From Przewalskia tangutica (lineage: Eukaryota; Streptophyta; Magnoliopsida; Solanales; Solanaceae): a stretch of 64,000 nt of DNA. Shown here piece by piece: positions 44,515 through 56,556 of the stretch. A program made the position numbers and the translations under genes. Every line of letters starts with the position of its first letter. Position 1 is the stretch's first letter. Below the pieces are notes generated by a model, which searched no databases, was not told the origin of the DNA, and worked only from the letters and a program-made list of their open reading frames with translations. The stretch is from the NCBI GenBank assembly GCA_029844215.1, contig CM056733.1, positions 69,531,794 to 69,595,793 on the forward strand, given 5' to 3'.

Positions 44515-47312
44515 TGTTACACCTCGTAAGTTTAAGACGATAATTAAGGACGTCATTAAGAATTAAGATTCGAATTTTGGAATTAAAGTATATTTCTACA
44601 TGTTAAATACGGAGTGTTTCTTTTTTAAAAAAAAAGATACTACACATGTGACGACGAGAATTAATACGGGTAGTGGAATTGTTCCAATGGAGTTACGGAT
44701 TGGTAACGTATTATATAGAATTATGACATTGAGAATACAAGACATTTGAAATTTTCGGGAATTAAAAGAAGAGGGATTTGGATTTTATTATTACTTGAAG
44801 GGTTCTTAAGAAGACAATTAAGAGAATTGGACCACATTGCAAATAATTTTCAGATTTCCCTAAACTTAAACCTCCTTACTTTCCCACACTTTATTTTCAA
44901 GAACTCCATTTCACTCCCTCTCTTCCCCGTCGATTTCCCTCCCTCTCCCACAACAAAAAATCCTCATTTTCATGACAATTGAGGCTCTTTCTAATTCCTT
45001 TTTCCTAGATTAAATTATTCTACAAGCTTCTAAGCAATTAAATCCAAAAACAGTGGCAACGCCACTAGTTGCAGCCGAGAAATGGGGGCTGAAAATCCCA
45101 GATTTTGAAACAAATTTGGAAGGGAATATCTCCTAGCATATTAGGAGTTTTGGGTGTTTTGAAATCCTAAAATGACGTTCGTCGAGTCTAGTTTCCAAAA
45201 CAACAAACCACTCGTCGATAGGACACCGGAGTAGAGAGTTATGGATGTTACAAGTTCAACTAACGAAGCAGTGACTAAAAAATCGGGACTATTTTGGGGA
45301 TTTAATTAAGGTATGAAAATTCTTCAATCTATGCTATAATTGAAGTTGCATGTTGTTGTAGTTGAAGTATTGGGTTATGGTCGATAATTACATGTTGGGA
45401 ATTGGAAGGAAAGCTTAATGTTAATGCACTTGTGATATGAAATTGTTGATAGAGAAGTTGGATTAAGAAGTAAGAAAAAGAATTAGAGAATTGTAACATG
45501 TTAGGGCCAACTTTTATGAAATTGTTGAGCATGATTGTCCCACTTAAAAGGTCGTTCTTGTTAGATTATAATATAAGTTATGAAATTGTAAATACGTTGC
45601 GATGATCGTCAATACATATCTTAAAAGAGGTTAAAAGTAATATATTGCAAACTAGAAGACTTGAGCTCTTGTTACTAATTGTTATACTTGGTGGATTGCC
45701 TTAATGGACTATTTTCTTATTATGAATTAAGAGTTGGTGGAATATGATAGATAGGTGGTTTAATCACCTAAATTGTTGTTGGGATTAAATTCCATAAAGG
45801 TGGGAAGAAAGGTTGTATAGATGGTATGTGCCAAGTATATGGGCTATTATGGTCATACTCTTAAGTAATGACTTATTGATTGGTTGGTTGGATTGTTGGC
45901 TGAATTGGATTGTTGGCTGAAGTTGAATTGTTGGCTGATTTGGATTGTTGAAAAATTGTGGATACGCACATAAACAAAGGAAATGCTGCCCAAATGTTTA
46001 TAGAAATAAAGGAGTCGTTATTCATATAACTTACATTAGAAAATAAAATTGACGAGCGTGTTATTCCTTATTATAGGTTGAAGTACTAGACGAGGCATAC
46101 CCTAATATTGAGTTGATTAGTTCGCCTAAGAGGTATGTGAGCCTATCTTCCTTTCTTTTGACATGATTTTGTGAATTATTGATTCTTTCATTCGACATGA
46201 ATATTATACAAGGGAATGTACGACGGACGTACATGACTCCTTCATAGTCTTATTCATAGTAATCTGAGTTATGAAAAGTACATGTGATCTTCTTGTAAGA
46301 AGTTATTTAATGATTTTAATGAGAGTCAAAGAAATGATTTAAATTGCATACAGTTGCTCATGATATCTACTCGTGCTAAGAGTCATTTTTCCACTTCACC
46401 GCCCCGCCTGACGATTCGCACATATATCGTGATGATTCACCGCGCCTCACTAGACGTCCGGCGCATGTATATATATGATGATTCCACTGACAGCATCCGT
46501 GATGCGTACGAATACCCACGATGACAGTATATTCCACCGCGTCCCTCACCCAAGGGCCGGACAGTTTATTCATTTATTTACATCTGATGATTTTATGACT
46601 AAGCATGCATGAGTACTGGTATGACTCTCATTCTTTTATGATACAGTTGACTCTCTACCTTACAGGACACAATTTTGATCTTATTTACATGATTTCATGC
46701 TTACATACTCGGTACATTATTTCGTATTGACCCTCCTTTTCTCGGGGGGTTGCGTTCATGCCCGCAGGTTCAGGTGTTCAGATAGGTGACCCTCCAGTTT
46801 AGGACTTCTGTACAGCAGTTGGAAAGCTCCTTTGTTCCGGAGCCAGCTATTTTGGTACAGATCTTCATCTTTCAGACTTATGCATATTTTGGGCACGACA
46901 GGGCCCTGTCCCATCATATGTCAGTATTGTACTCTTAGAGGTCTGTAAACAGTTGTGGGTTGGACGTTTGTACCTTGTTTTGGGTTGTAATGTTGTTGTA
47001 CTCTGTATTGGGGCGTTCCCGGTTATTCCTGTTGGTATCTAGTGGCAGCCTTGCCGGCTTGCTTATTTTGACTATTCCTTTGTGTATATAATGTTGGTTG
47101 GTGACAGCCTAGTCGGCTAGCCTGTTTTGTTTGTTGTTCTGTTATTGATTTGTGACAAATTTGCTACGCCCATTTTGGGGAGATATTGTAAAAACAGCGT
47201 TGTGCTGCCGAAATTTCTATAGATCGCAGTATTAAATGGATTAAGAGTGACAGGTCAGTAATGACGTCTAATTATGACGTTTAGTCGCGGCCCGTCGGGT
47301 CGGGTCGTGACA
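44515..47312 (+). mobile_element. Full-length Ty3 LTR, element E family, plus orientation (2798 bp)
   Basis: It runs from tgttacacctcgtaag to gggtcgtgaca. It aligns in reverse with the E 5' LTR (shared words cgttgtgctgccgaaatttc, gtcggctagcctgt, gtacgacgg.cgtacat). No TSD matching the right flank atatc was found on the left, consistent with truncation of the element to which it belonged. The ORFs 44746-44982 and 46376-46573 are not genes. Confidence 0.85.
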
Positions 47313-47999
47313 ATATCGTTGACAATATAGTAAAAACTATCCCAGAGACAACCTTCCCAATGTATCACTCTTTACATATACCATAGTATATCTACCTAGC
47401 TCATGTAACTCCTTCATCAGTGAGTCCTTAAGTTTGTCATGTTAATCATCCCTCATATTATCTCTGATTAATTTTCTCTGCTGATCAATATATTTAGGAT
47501 AGACATATCCACTTCTACTGCCATATTCTGCTCCACATTGGACATCATTATCCCATCTTCCTTTAATATTACTGCGTTACTATTATTAGAGTTGTTACCA
47601 TTGGTACACACCTCCTGACTCTTGTCAACATTCCGCTCCTCATTAACTTTTGTTGCTACAAAAGCTCATTCGACCTGTTCTTTAGTAGTAAGAGTTGCTT
47701 TTGATTCTTCTATCAATTGTGGGTCCTTAATGAGTTGTTTTACTTCTAACACCTTACCATCGTCATCTTCCTTATTCTATTTATTACCATATTCTTCCCC
47801 GGTATCTCTTTGTTCCTCCTTATTTGCATTATTATTGTTTGTCTCCTCAAGTGACATTTGTTTTATCCTCTCGTTGGACTTACTAACTCAGTTGTGTCTT
47901 TGGCTGCGTCAACATTTGTCACTTTGGCTATATCACACTGAATATCTATTATCACTTCATTGAATTCATCTATATCTTTGTACCTCTCTTATCTGTTTT
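47313..47999 (-). other. Unassigned low-complexity sequence within element E
   Basis: On the minus strand it is rich in Asn, Glu and Lys codons (EETNNNNANKEEQRD, LTTKEQVE, TKVNEERNVDKSQEV), with scattered stops. It may be a scrap of LINE ORF1, which has such regions. The order relative to the endonuclease piece does not fit an intact L1, and no motif is decisive. Confidence 0.3.
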
Positions 48000-48620
48000 C
48001 CATCCTTCTATTATGGCCTGTAGAAATTCAGGATTCAACCTTCACCTATTAAAGTATCTGAACTTATACTAAGTCTTTATGCCTACTTCTCATTCAATTA
48101 ACCCAAGAGAATGTTCATATAGACCTGGTTTCTTGGAAGGCACCTTAGAAACATGTAGATTATCAACTCATTCTTGATTAGTAAGTGCTGCTATACACCC
48201 TGCATGCCACTAATTTCACCATAATCTGCTACATACTGCTTAAAATCTCTTATCTCAATCTTAGCGACATGACACTTCACTCTTCCAATGTCTAACCACA
48301 GTTTTCTTTTAAGAGCCACATCATTAAACACATACACCAAGGTCACATGAAAACTTTTCTTTGTACCCCTGTGTGTTATCCCAAAGTATATCAATTATTC
48401 TGTACAACTTAATATCTACTTCATAGAGATGAGGCTTCCACAATAACCATATTCCTCCATTTGGATGCTCGGTAAGATTAGTACTTAGAAGATCACCCAC
48501 TACGCCAATTAAGCGAGGTATTATGAGCTTCTTCCCTTTTTAACCTTTGGTTCCAAGAGACCAAATAGCCTCATCTTAGCACTCTGCGTGAACTAATGCA
48601 TTGAAACTGTGCACAAATAC
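48000..48620 (-). pseudogene. L1-type LINE endonuclease fragment
   Basis: On the minus strand, across two frames: FGLLEPKVKKGKK, HPNGGIWLLWKPHLYEVDI, ITHRGTKKSFHVTLVYVFND, ALKRKLWLDI, IRDFKQYVADYG and then NPEFLQAIIEGWK. The order (ETRVK.., NGRIW.LW.., VT.VYAFN...R..LW, E..DF..CV, NPEF....GWK) is that of the plant L1 apurinic-type endonuclease and the start of the RT linker. The GDFN block is missing. It is broken by frameshifts and is a fragment nested in element E. Confidence 0.6.
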
Positions 48621-49440
48621 ATACCTCGGTTACCAATCCTTCAAATAACTTCTTAACTGAAAATATGAACTCCGGAGGTTACAATATTTAAAATGCTTGG
48701 CACAACTATACACTAATAGGATGCTTATCATTCCCAAGTTCTAAGTCATTTGCGAAAGAAACTCAACTAATACCTATGTCCAATACTTCCTAACATTCGG
48801 TCCAACGTAAGAAAAATACTTTTATTCTTATATATCAATCTTATTATTCCAGAAGTAATAGCCCCTTCTTATTTTTACATGGGAACAATATTATTTTGCA
48901 GTTTCCTACCTTCACATAGTCCAACAACATGGTATACCATAAAACAGTCACATATTCTAACAATTAGCGCTCAAAATTTGATTAGAGATATGAAGGAGAA
49001 AAGAATAGGTAAGCTTCATTTTATATCTTTGGAAGGAAAAGTTCAATCTCTGCAACTATAGAGCAGATAAAGTAGCATAACAGAGTACCAATTCGTAAGA
49101 TAGACACTTACTACAATTTATTTCACAAGTCAACACCGGTCTGAAAGAGATCTCTTCACTATTCGTAATTATAAACAACTTCATTTCTTACTTGTCGTAC
49201 TTTTCATAATTCCAACATATTCTAGTATACATACGTAACCTCGGACATTGCTCCTGGTTCCAATCCCTGATGATACCATCCCCTTAAATGATGAATTATT
49301 AACTTATTCTCCTATTTGGTACGAAAAAGATTCTGAAGAGTTACCTTATCTGACATTGACCAAGTATCTCCAAACCTGGTCATCATACTTCTATTCAAAC
49401 TCTTTCACTTCCCTTATGGTTTGATGCACCAAGTCAAGTC
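48621..49440. other. Unassigned internal sequence of element E
   Basis: Stops occur in all frames and I recognise no motif. The ORF at 48879-49061 (+) has no support. Confidence 0.3.
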
Positions 49441-49702
49441 CGAATAACTCTGATTTTTCCTTCCGAGCCAATGTCAATGTCTTTCGATACATAGCTGCAA
49501 CCATAATAATTATTAGGAAGGGGGGGGATTATCCTAATGACATAGCTCTATTGCACGATCTACGAGATGAAAGAATAGAAACCAATCCTAAATGTCCGGC
49601 AGCCTCCTGTGTATAGGTATGGTGCACAACATACCCATACACAAGACTCTACTAGACACGGTCTGTAGACATTCCGAGGACTAACTGGTCTGATACCACT
49701 TC
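49441..49702 (-). pseudogene. Element E primer site, leader and pol scrap
   Basis: The primer site at 49687-49698 (minus tggtatcagacc) follows the LTR. The leader reads gtgtctacagaccg-type text, similar to the leader of element C. It passes directly into a short frame, MVAAMYRKTLTLARKEKSEL then FGLDLVHQTIREVKEFE. The LV.Q....VK motif belongs to the Ty3 pol region after the integrase core, so a large deletion has joined the leader to the end of pol. Confidence 0.55.
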
Positions 49703-51415
49703 TGTCACAACCCGACCCGACGGGCCGCGACCTGACGCCCTAATTGGACGCCATTACACTAACTCGTCACGTAATCAACTGACCCTTAAGGGTAATAGAA
49801 AATTTCGACAGCACAACGCTGCATCTATAACATATACCCAAAATAGGCGAGCCGACAAGACTTCCTTACACAACTAACCAGCATGTCATAACAGGCTAGC
49901 CGACTAGGCTGCCACCCAATAAGATCACATAGACACGGGAACAATCAAATTAGGCAAGCCGACGAGGCTGCTACAATATACGGGAACATACCCAAAACGA
50001 GTACAACAATACAGTTGGCTAAAACGCATATACAATCTACTCAAGTCCAAAATAAATCTACCACCCACAACTGTCTACAGACCTCTAAGAGTACGATAAT
50101 GACATATGACGGGACAGGGCCCCGTCGTGCCCCTAAATATATACATAAATCTGAAAGAGGTTCTGTACCAAAATGATAAGCTCTGAATCAAGGAGCTTTC
50201 CAATCAGCTGAGTAGATGTCCTAGACTGGAGGGTCACCTATCTGAGCACCAAACTCGCGGCATGAACGCAAATTTCAAGAGAGTGGTCGACGAAATAATG
50301 TACTGAGTATGTAAACATGAAATACTGTAAATAAGATCACAAATGTGCCATGTAAAGTAGAGAGTCAACTGTGTCATAAGAGAATGAGAGTCGTACCAGT
50401 AATCATGAATGTTTAATCATATAATAATCAGATATAAGTAAATGAATAAATTGTCCGGCCCTTTGGTGAGGGACGCAGTGAAATATACTAGCCTGGGTAT
50501 ATGTACCCGCATCACTGATGCATGTCCGTAGAATCATCATATATGTATACATAAACTGCCCGGACCTCTAATGAGGTACGCGGTGAATCATCCTGAAATA
50601 TGTGCACGAATCTGCCCGGCCCGGGACGCGGTGAAGTGGAATAGTAATACTTTGCACGAGTGGATATCATGAGCAACTATATGCAATTTTAAATCATCAC
50701 TTGACTCATAATAAAATCATTAAATAACTCCTTACTAGTAAATCACATGTATTTCTCATAACTCATATTATTAGGAATTTTAGACTGTGTAGATATCATG
50801 TACGTCCGCCGTACATTCACTTTGTACAAGACATATGCCAAATGAAATGAGTAATAATTCACATAATCATGCCAAAAGAAAGAAGGATAGACTCACATAC
50901 CTCTTAGTCGTTCAACCAATGTAAAACTAGGATGCACCTCGTCTAGTACGTCAGCCTATAATAATAATAATAAGACCATTAATTCTAGGACTCCTAACGT
51001 AAGTTATTTGAATAACAGCTTCCCATTTTTATAAAAATCCGGGCAGTACTTCCCCTGTTTATGTGCGTATCCACAATTAACCAACAGTCCAAATCAAACC
51101 AACAATCACAACCATTTCAATATGTAATCTAATTAGGCTCCATATACTGCATATACGCCATCATACAGTCTCCTTTCTTCTTATTTATGAAACACAGCAA
51201 TTTCAACCATCAAAGTGACTATCGCACATATTTATCATGTTCATTCAATCTTTAAAATATTACAACAATGTCTGAGATTCCAAAACTCTTTTCTTAGTTC
51301 CTTAAATTCCAATTCATCTCGCGTCACCTTATATAACTAATTACAACCCAAAGTACCAATGTTTCTTTCAATCTTACCATACAATTACGACGATAATAAT
51401 AATAATAATAATAGT
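49703..51415 (-). mobile_element. Element E 5' LTR, left part
   Basis: It starts tgtcacaacccgacccg and is continuous until the TSD copy atagt (51411-51415) at element D. It ends in an (AAT)n run at 51391-51413, into which D inserted. The other part is 58693-59381, giving about 2.4 kb in total. Confidence 0.88.
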
Positions 51416-53528
51416 TGTCGCGCCCTTTTTCGACCGCGACTTTATTCTAGCGAACCCTGCGGAAAAAAAATGTTAAGAAATAAATAATAAAAATGTTAAA
51501 GGGTTCGCGGAGTCGCCACCTAATTAGTTTGAGTGAATTAGGACACCTAAATGTCAACTAGGTTAAAGTCAACACTAACTCCATTTTTATGGTCTGCAAA
51601 ACTTATGTGAGATTCCGGGCAAGGGTTCTTTATTATCCTAAAGGGAAGGGGTCAGGCACCCTAAATGATCCGCTAACTTGCGGTTGTCCGGTCAAACCTA
51701 GGGTTAATTATTATTCTAAGATGCAATACATGTCTTGAAAAGTATTTAAGTAAAATATGGGAAGTATTTTTTTGCTAGCATAAAAATGTGAGATTTTGTT
51801 TTAAAATATATAAAGCTAGTTCTAGCTAAAATATGTATTATTATGCGCAAAGATGATTTATGCATATATGACGCACTAGATAAGATACATGTGTTGTAAT
51901 AATGCAAAATCTTATTATGACGAAATGTATACTTATAAAATAAGATGAGAAATATCTATTATGCAAAGGCTAACAAAATAATTTTTACTTATGAATGTTA
52001 GTGAGAGTTTATGAAGAAATTAATTTATTATGCTAAGGATTTAATAGAGTGACACTTTAACTACGTGGATATTTAATGTCATTTAGTATGGCTTAGGCGA
52101 TGCATAACTAGTCATAAAAATAATTTAATTTAAGGAGTGTGAATTTCTAGCGTCAAACTATTTTTTAATGACAACCCAAAGTTTAGCTATTTCAAGTGTA
52201 CTACTAGTAATCGGTAATGTAATGTTAGACAAATAATTACAATAAATAAATGAGGTGAGGATATGAATTGATAAGGACTCGAAGAAATGGCGAAGTCATT
52301 CGCCGGTGGCTTGAAATTTTCGATGCGGATAGAGAATGCACATAGATGCGGGTGAATGCAGATCTTCAGTTGATCAAAGCGCGACGAGTCTCGCGATGAA
52401 ACTCTTCTCCGGGCAGCGAACCGGGGCAGCGTATCAAGTCGTCGATCCGCTCGGGGTTTTTTATTGTGATGCGTTTAGAAGAGGAATGAAACTTTTACAT
52501 GATTCTTGACTGGTATTGCGAAAAATAAATGCTTTTCGTTTTAATTTCTGTTCTTGCTGCTTCCCTAACGATTTTTAGGATTCTTCTTGCTCCTTGCCAG
52601 CTAATTTCCCCTCTTATTTTCGGGTGCCTTTAGTCGAGCTTTATTCTGCGAGAATGGATACCATTTCCTTTGCTGGTTTCGACGGGTTCCCTCTCATGGT
52701 CGTGATATTTTCTCCCTTTTCTCCGGGATGCCTCTGCATGTGTATATTGCTATGTTTATATAGCCCTAATTCGGGTTCCAGTGTTGGTAAGTATTGAGAA
52801 ATCTTTTGAGGCTAATTTAGTTACCGTTTTAGGGGCGATTTTGAGGTGATTTGGTATTGATTTGGAGTGATTTCTTTATGGTAAGATTTGGGTCTTGATT
52901 CGGTTCTATGGTAAGAACAGGGTGTCGATACGGTAGCTGATTCACGAGGTGATTCGCCGGATTCTCCGGCGAGAATCCCGGCACGGGTGTTGGGAGCGGA
53001 GCGACGATTGCATTTTTTTAGGTTTAGGCTTCTTTTCTGCGTTTTGAAGATGGGGAAGATCAGAAGATGAGCGTGGGCTTGAGGTTGTTTATAAGATGAA
53101 TGCTGGGCTTGCGGTATTGGGTTTAATTGACAGGGGGGAAATAAGGTGAAGAAGGGCTGAGGGGAAATAAGGCTGTGGGAGTTGGGCCGCGGATAATGGG
53201 CCGCGGGTCAGGGGAAAATAATGGGCATGCTCAATGTGTAGTTTTAGGTATTTAATTAGTTAATTAGTGGTAAAGTAAATTAATAAATTGTGATTAAATT
53301 ATTTAGGTGCTTTATTAATCTAATTATAATAATAAATGCTGGCGTGCTATTTAATTAGTGCTTAATTTTCTACGTAAGACGCGGCGCCATTATTAAATTG
53401 TTTATTTATGCATGTATTAATGTTTTATTGTTGCATTTTATTATAAAAATCATAAAAAATTATTTTGCAAAATTAGTGTAATTTTATAGCTACTGTCTGG
53501 ATGGGAGGGTCAAAATTGGGTGTCAACA
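51416..53528 (-). mobile_element. 3' LTR of element D
   Basis: On the plus strand it runs tgtcgcgccc to tgtcaaca. Its text recurs in the solo LTR at 3443-5900 at the ends. The ORF 52594-52797 is identical in both LTRs because they are copies; it is not a gene. Confidence 0.92.
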
Positions 53529-53550
53529 GTTGTCCCTCTTTGTGTGGAGA
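53529..53550 (-). other. Element D polypurine tract
   Basis: The minus strand reads cacaaagagggacaac next to the LTR start, the expected position and composition. Confidence 0.5.
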
Positions 53551-53638
53551 TGATGGAAGAATCTTCGGACAAAGACGTTGACTCATAGCCAATTTTGTCT
53601 CGATCCTCAGAATTAAAATGTTGGGCAATTAGGCAAGG

Positions 53639-53830
53639 CTGACGCGGACTCAAAAACTGTCCCAGTGTCGAGTTAAGACGACACTGGGATACCATGGTCA
53701 AACACCAAGGCGGGCTAACGCAAACTCAAAATTTGTCCCAGTGTCGAGTTATGACGACACTGGGCTACCATGGTCAAAACACCAAGGCGGGCTAATGCGG
53801 ACTCAAAATTTGTCCCAGTGTCGTCATGGT
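53639..53830. repeat. Tandem repeat of 76-77 bp with perfect hairpins, about 2.5 copies
   Basis: Units start near 53639, 53712 and 53789. Each of the first two contains a perfect 10-bp inverted repeat, cccagtgtcg / cgacactggg (53661-53670 with 53679-53688; 53737-53746 with 53755-53764), around an 8-base loop. The third copy is cut after the first arm. Confidence 0.9.
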
Positions 53831-54266
53831 GTAAAAATAAAAATTGAACCTGGGGTGTACCGGTATCGACTTATGTTGCTGGGTGTATGGTGATGTGGAA
53901 CGAGTGGATCGACGCTTGAGGCCGCTTCTGCCATTTGTTGGAAGGTTGGCCCCCCAACAAATTGCCCTGTCATTTGAAGAGAAAATCCACGCCAGGCTCC
54001 TCGCCTCGCATGCTAAGATTTAAGCAAACGGTTAGTGCATAACTATTAAGACAAAATGATGATGCATAATTTTAAAAGCAATGTAACTGTGAGTAGAAAA
54101 TGTTATCCTGCATGTTGTGTTGATGCGATGCCGCAAATGCTGTGATTTTCGTCCTTGCACAGATGTGTTGCGATTGTGAATGCGGATATGTTGTCCTTGC
54201 TGCGACTGCCCTTTTAGATTGAAGCCATGTAGACTAAAGCTCATAGAAAAGGTTAGTGCATAACTG

Positions 54267-54869
54267 CTAAGACAGAATAATAAAGCATGAATGAGAAAAA
54301 ATGTAATTTTGAGAAGAGAGAAAATCGGCCCTGCGTAGATGTGATGTGTTGATGAAGCCGTTTGACGCGTGGCATCGCGGTACGACGCTGCCGACGTGGC
54401 GTCGCTTTCGACTTGGCGTCGTTTGCGACGCGGACGTGCCGGACGCGCGAGTCATTTTCGACTTGGCGTCGCTTGGACGTGGCGTCGTTTCGGACTTGTC
54501 GCCGCTTTGGACGTGGCGTCGCTTTCGGACGCGAGTCGTTTCGGACCGAGTCGTTTCGGACGTGGCGCCGCTTTTGGACGTGGCGTCGCTTTCTGACTGG
54601 CCGCTTTCGGACGCGTGGCGTCGTTTCTGACGTGGCGTCATTTTCTGACGCGAGTCGCTTTCGACCGAGTCGTTCCGACTCGGCGTCGCTTTCGGACGTG
54701 GCGCCGCTTTGGACGTGGAGTCGTTCGACTCGAGTCGCTTTGACCGACTCGGACCGACGCCGGACGTGGTGTCGTTTTCGGACGTGGTGTCGTTTTCGGA
54801 CTTAGCGTGCTGATAACGTCGTTGTCTGGACGTGTTGCTGATGCTCCTGTATAATAAATGCTCCTGCAA
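54267..54869 (-). other. Low-complexity Ser/Thr/Arg/Lys ORF in element D
   Basis: A 200-codon frame in the sense of element D is rich in Ser, Thr, Arg and Lys (KSENDTTSENDTTSG, SETTRSETTRVRKRRH). It arises from a G/C-rich minisatellite at about 54357-54800 whose degenerate unit resembles gacgtggcgtcgctttcg. The same stretch is also open in all three plus-strand frames (54346-54805), so openness alone says little. No family is recognised. The coding status is doubtful. Confidence 0.3.
54357..54800. repeat. G/C-rich degenerate minisatellite
   Basis: Words such as gacgtggcgtcgctt, gtcgtttcgga and gcgagtcgctt recur with variable spacing. It is strikingly G/C- and CpG-rich against A/T-rich surroundings. 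Confidence 0.85.
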
Positions 54870-55159
54870 GCTAAGCTTGAGAAAAAGTTAGTGTATAACT
54901 GTTAAAACAGAATGATAAATATATGAGAAATGCAATTATGTGGGTAGAGATGACGTCCCTGATACGCCGGATGAATACTGAGATGTTGTCCTTGCACGGA
55001 CATGCCAAACGTTGCAACTGACGAATTGCCATGATGCCTTTGTTGTGTGCTTTATGTCCGAGCTGATGCGCTAGACTTTGTTGCAGACTTTTGAATTATG
55101 ACTGTTGATTGTCGATGCCCCTCTCTGCTTATGTTGTTTCTTTCTGCTTTTGCTGTATT

Positions 55160-55250
55160 TTCTGCTTCTGCTAATATGAAGAACTTTTGTTGTATCTTCT
55201 GCTAATATGAAGAACTTTTGTTGTATCTTCTGCTAATATGAAGGACCTGC
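55160..55250. repeat. 31-bp tandem repeat, three copies
   Basis: The word gctaatatgaa starts at 55170, 55201 and 55232, giving period 31. The unit holds ttctgctaatatgaagaact. The last copy differs by one base (gaagga). Confidence 0.9.
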
Positions 55251-55510
55251 GCTCAAAGAAAATTTGTGAGTTTTGGGGGGGTCGATTCGTATTTGATTTC
55301 GCCGCCTTGTCCCTTGATATCTGCGTGCCTGGCCTGTTTGGACCTGCAACCCTTGTTTGGCCTTTGGTTTGTGTTTGGCTGGAGTATGGTAGGCATTTGT
55401 GTGGGATTGTATATTGGCTGAATGGGATATGTAGTAAGCGGGTACCGGTAATAATTTGGAGGGTTTTGATTGTTTTGGTTATTTGCAGTGACGAGTGCTC
55501 TGGTGAGGTT

Positions 55511-55723
55511 TCAAAGCCTTTTAATTTCAGCCTGCAGGGTTGCCATTTGTTGTGGTAACTGGGCGAGGTGCTCGATCGGATCTATGCCGCTTTTCTTTTC
55601 TGAGACCCCTGCTTTGCCTATAGGAACCAAGACAGGTTCCGACTTGTTCTGCTCAAATGCACTTGAATCGGTCGTGTCGCTGGACCGTGCCTTTGATCTT
55701 GTGAAATATCGATGCTCTGTCAT
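55511..55723 (-). CDS. Truncated gag-like start of element D
   Basis: This is a 70-codon frame (minus) beginning MTEHRYFTRSKARSS, about 800 bp after the primer site, and ending HLAQLPQQMATLQAEIKRL. A Y.TRSKA start followed by a short coiled-coil helix is what I expect at the N-terminus of a Tat-group gag. The rest of gag is absent; after the stop comes repeat-rich non-coding sequence. It could be a translated relic or serve only as packaging leader. Confidence 0.45.
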   Translation of the reverse strand: MTEHRYFTRSKARSSDTTDSSAFEQNKSEPVLVPIGKAGVSEKKSGIDPIEHLAQLPQQMATLQAEIKRL

Positions 55724-55739
55724 TGCTTAGTCAAATACA

Positions 55740-56538
55740 AATCGACCTTTGGGGGGAGATGATAAATCCTTTAGACAACATGTAGCAAACTGCGTTAGTG
55801 TAAAACACGTGATTTTGCAAAAGTGTAAAAACATTTAGCAAGTACATGTTGCATATAAATTGTCACATTGCAAGCGAGTCCTAACATTTACGCGGGACCC
55901 TTTATGCCGCAGTAGCCTAAACGTCACATATGCGAGGTCATGATGGATCTGTCCAAGCCGCCCAACTGTAATGCTTTCGTTGGAAATGACGACCAAATGA
56001 CGGTGCACTTTTTCCAATTTTGGCATGTCATGATTGGGTTTGGATTTGTCTATCATTGTCACGCTACACATAGTATGCTGGTTGGTCGTTGGGTTGAGAA
56101 ACCCGTCGACAAGTTTGTTGTCTTCCTATTTGTGGTGTCGATGCCAGGGACCGACCCACCTAAGGTAAATGCATGCATGCCCTAAAATAAATGGTGGTAT
56201 AGCTCTATCCTGAGTTTCTAAGATTTGGCTTTACTAGACGCAAGGTTCCCGAGCGGACAACTCGAGTGAGAAGGCTACGCGGCTGATCAGACGAACCGAT
56301 CTAACTCCGCGCAGGTGCCAACTCTCTTAAAATTTGGATATTTGAAGAAATTTGCGGGTGCGCGAAGCACACCAGTGCGTGAGTGTGTGATAGTGTGAAT
56401 TTTCCAGAGCGGAAGAAATATGAGCGGAATGCCAGTTTAAGGAAAGCAGTAAAGCAAGTAGCGATTAAAAAATAAAACAAAATGCAAAAATAATTGCCAA
56501 ATAATAACCCTAGGTCTGTTATGGTTAAGAACCTTAAA
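55740..56538 (-). other. Element D leader
   Basis: This is the untranslated region between the primer site and the gag-like start. Small ORFs on both strands (55835-56185) have no recognisable content. Confidence 0.5.
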
Positions 56539-56556
56539 TCCCCAGCGGAGTCGCCA
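56539..56556 (-). other. Element D primer binding site
   Basis: The plus strand reads tccccagcggagtcgcca, ending in the CCA of a mature tRNA 3' end. The minus strand is therefore a perfect primer site of the tggcgactcc type that Ogre/Tat elements use (reported as tRNA-Arg). It lies four bases from the LTR end. Confidence 0.8.

Noticed and set aside
47622..47963. 113-codon plus-strand ORF rich in Leu and Ser
   Set aside because: Antisense to a low-complexity Asn/Glu-rich stretch, with no recognisable motif.
52594..52797. 67-codon ORF present twice with identical sequence (also 57736-57939)
   Set aside because: Identity comes from the two LTRs of element D being copies; no protein family is recognised.
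54362..54805. 147-codon plus-strand ORF
   Set aside because: Product of the G/C-rich minisatellite and antisense to element D; several frames are open at once.
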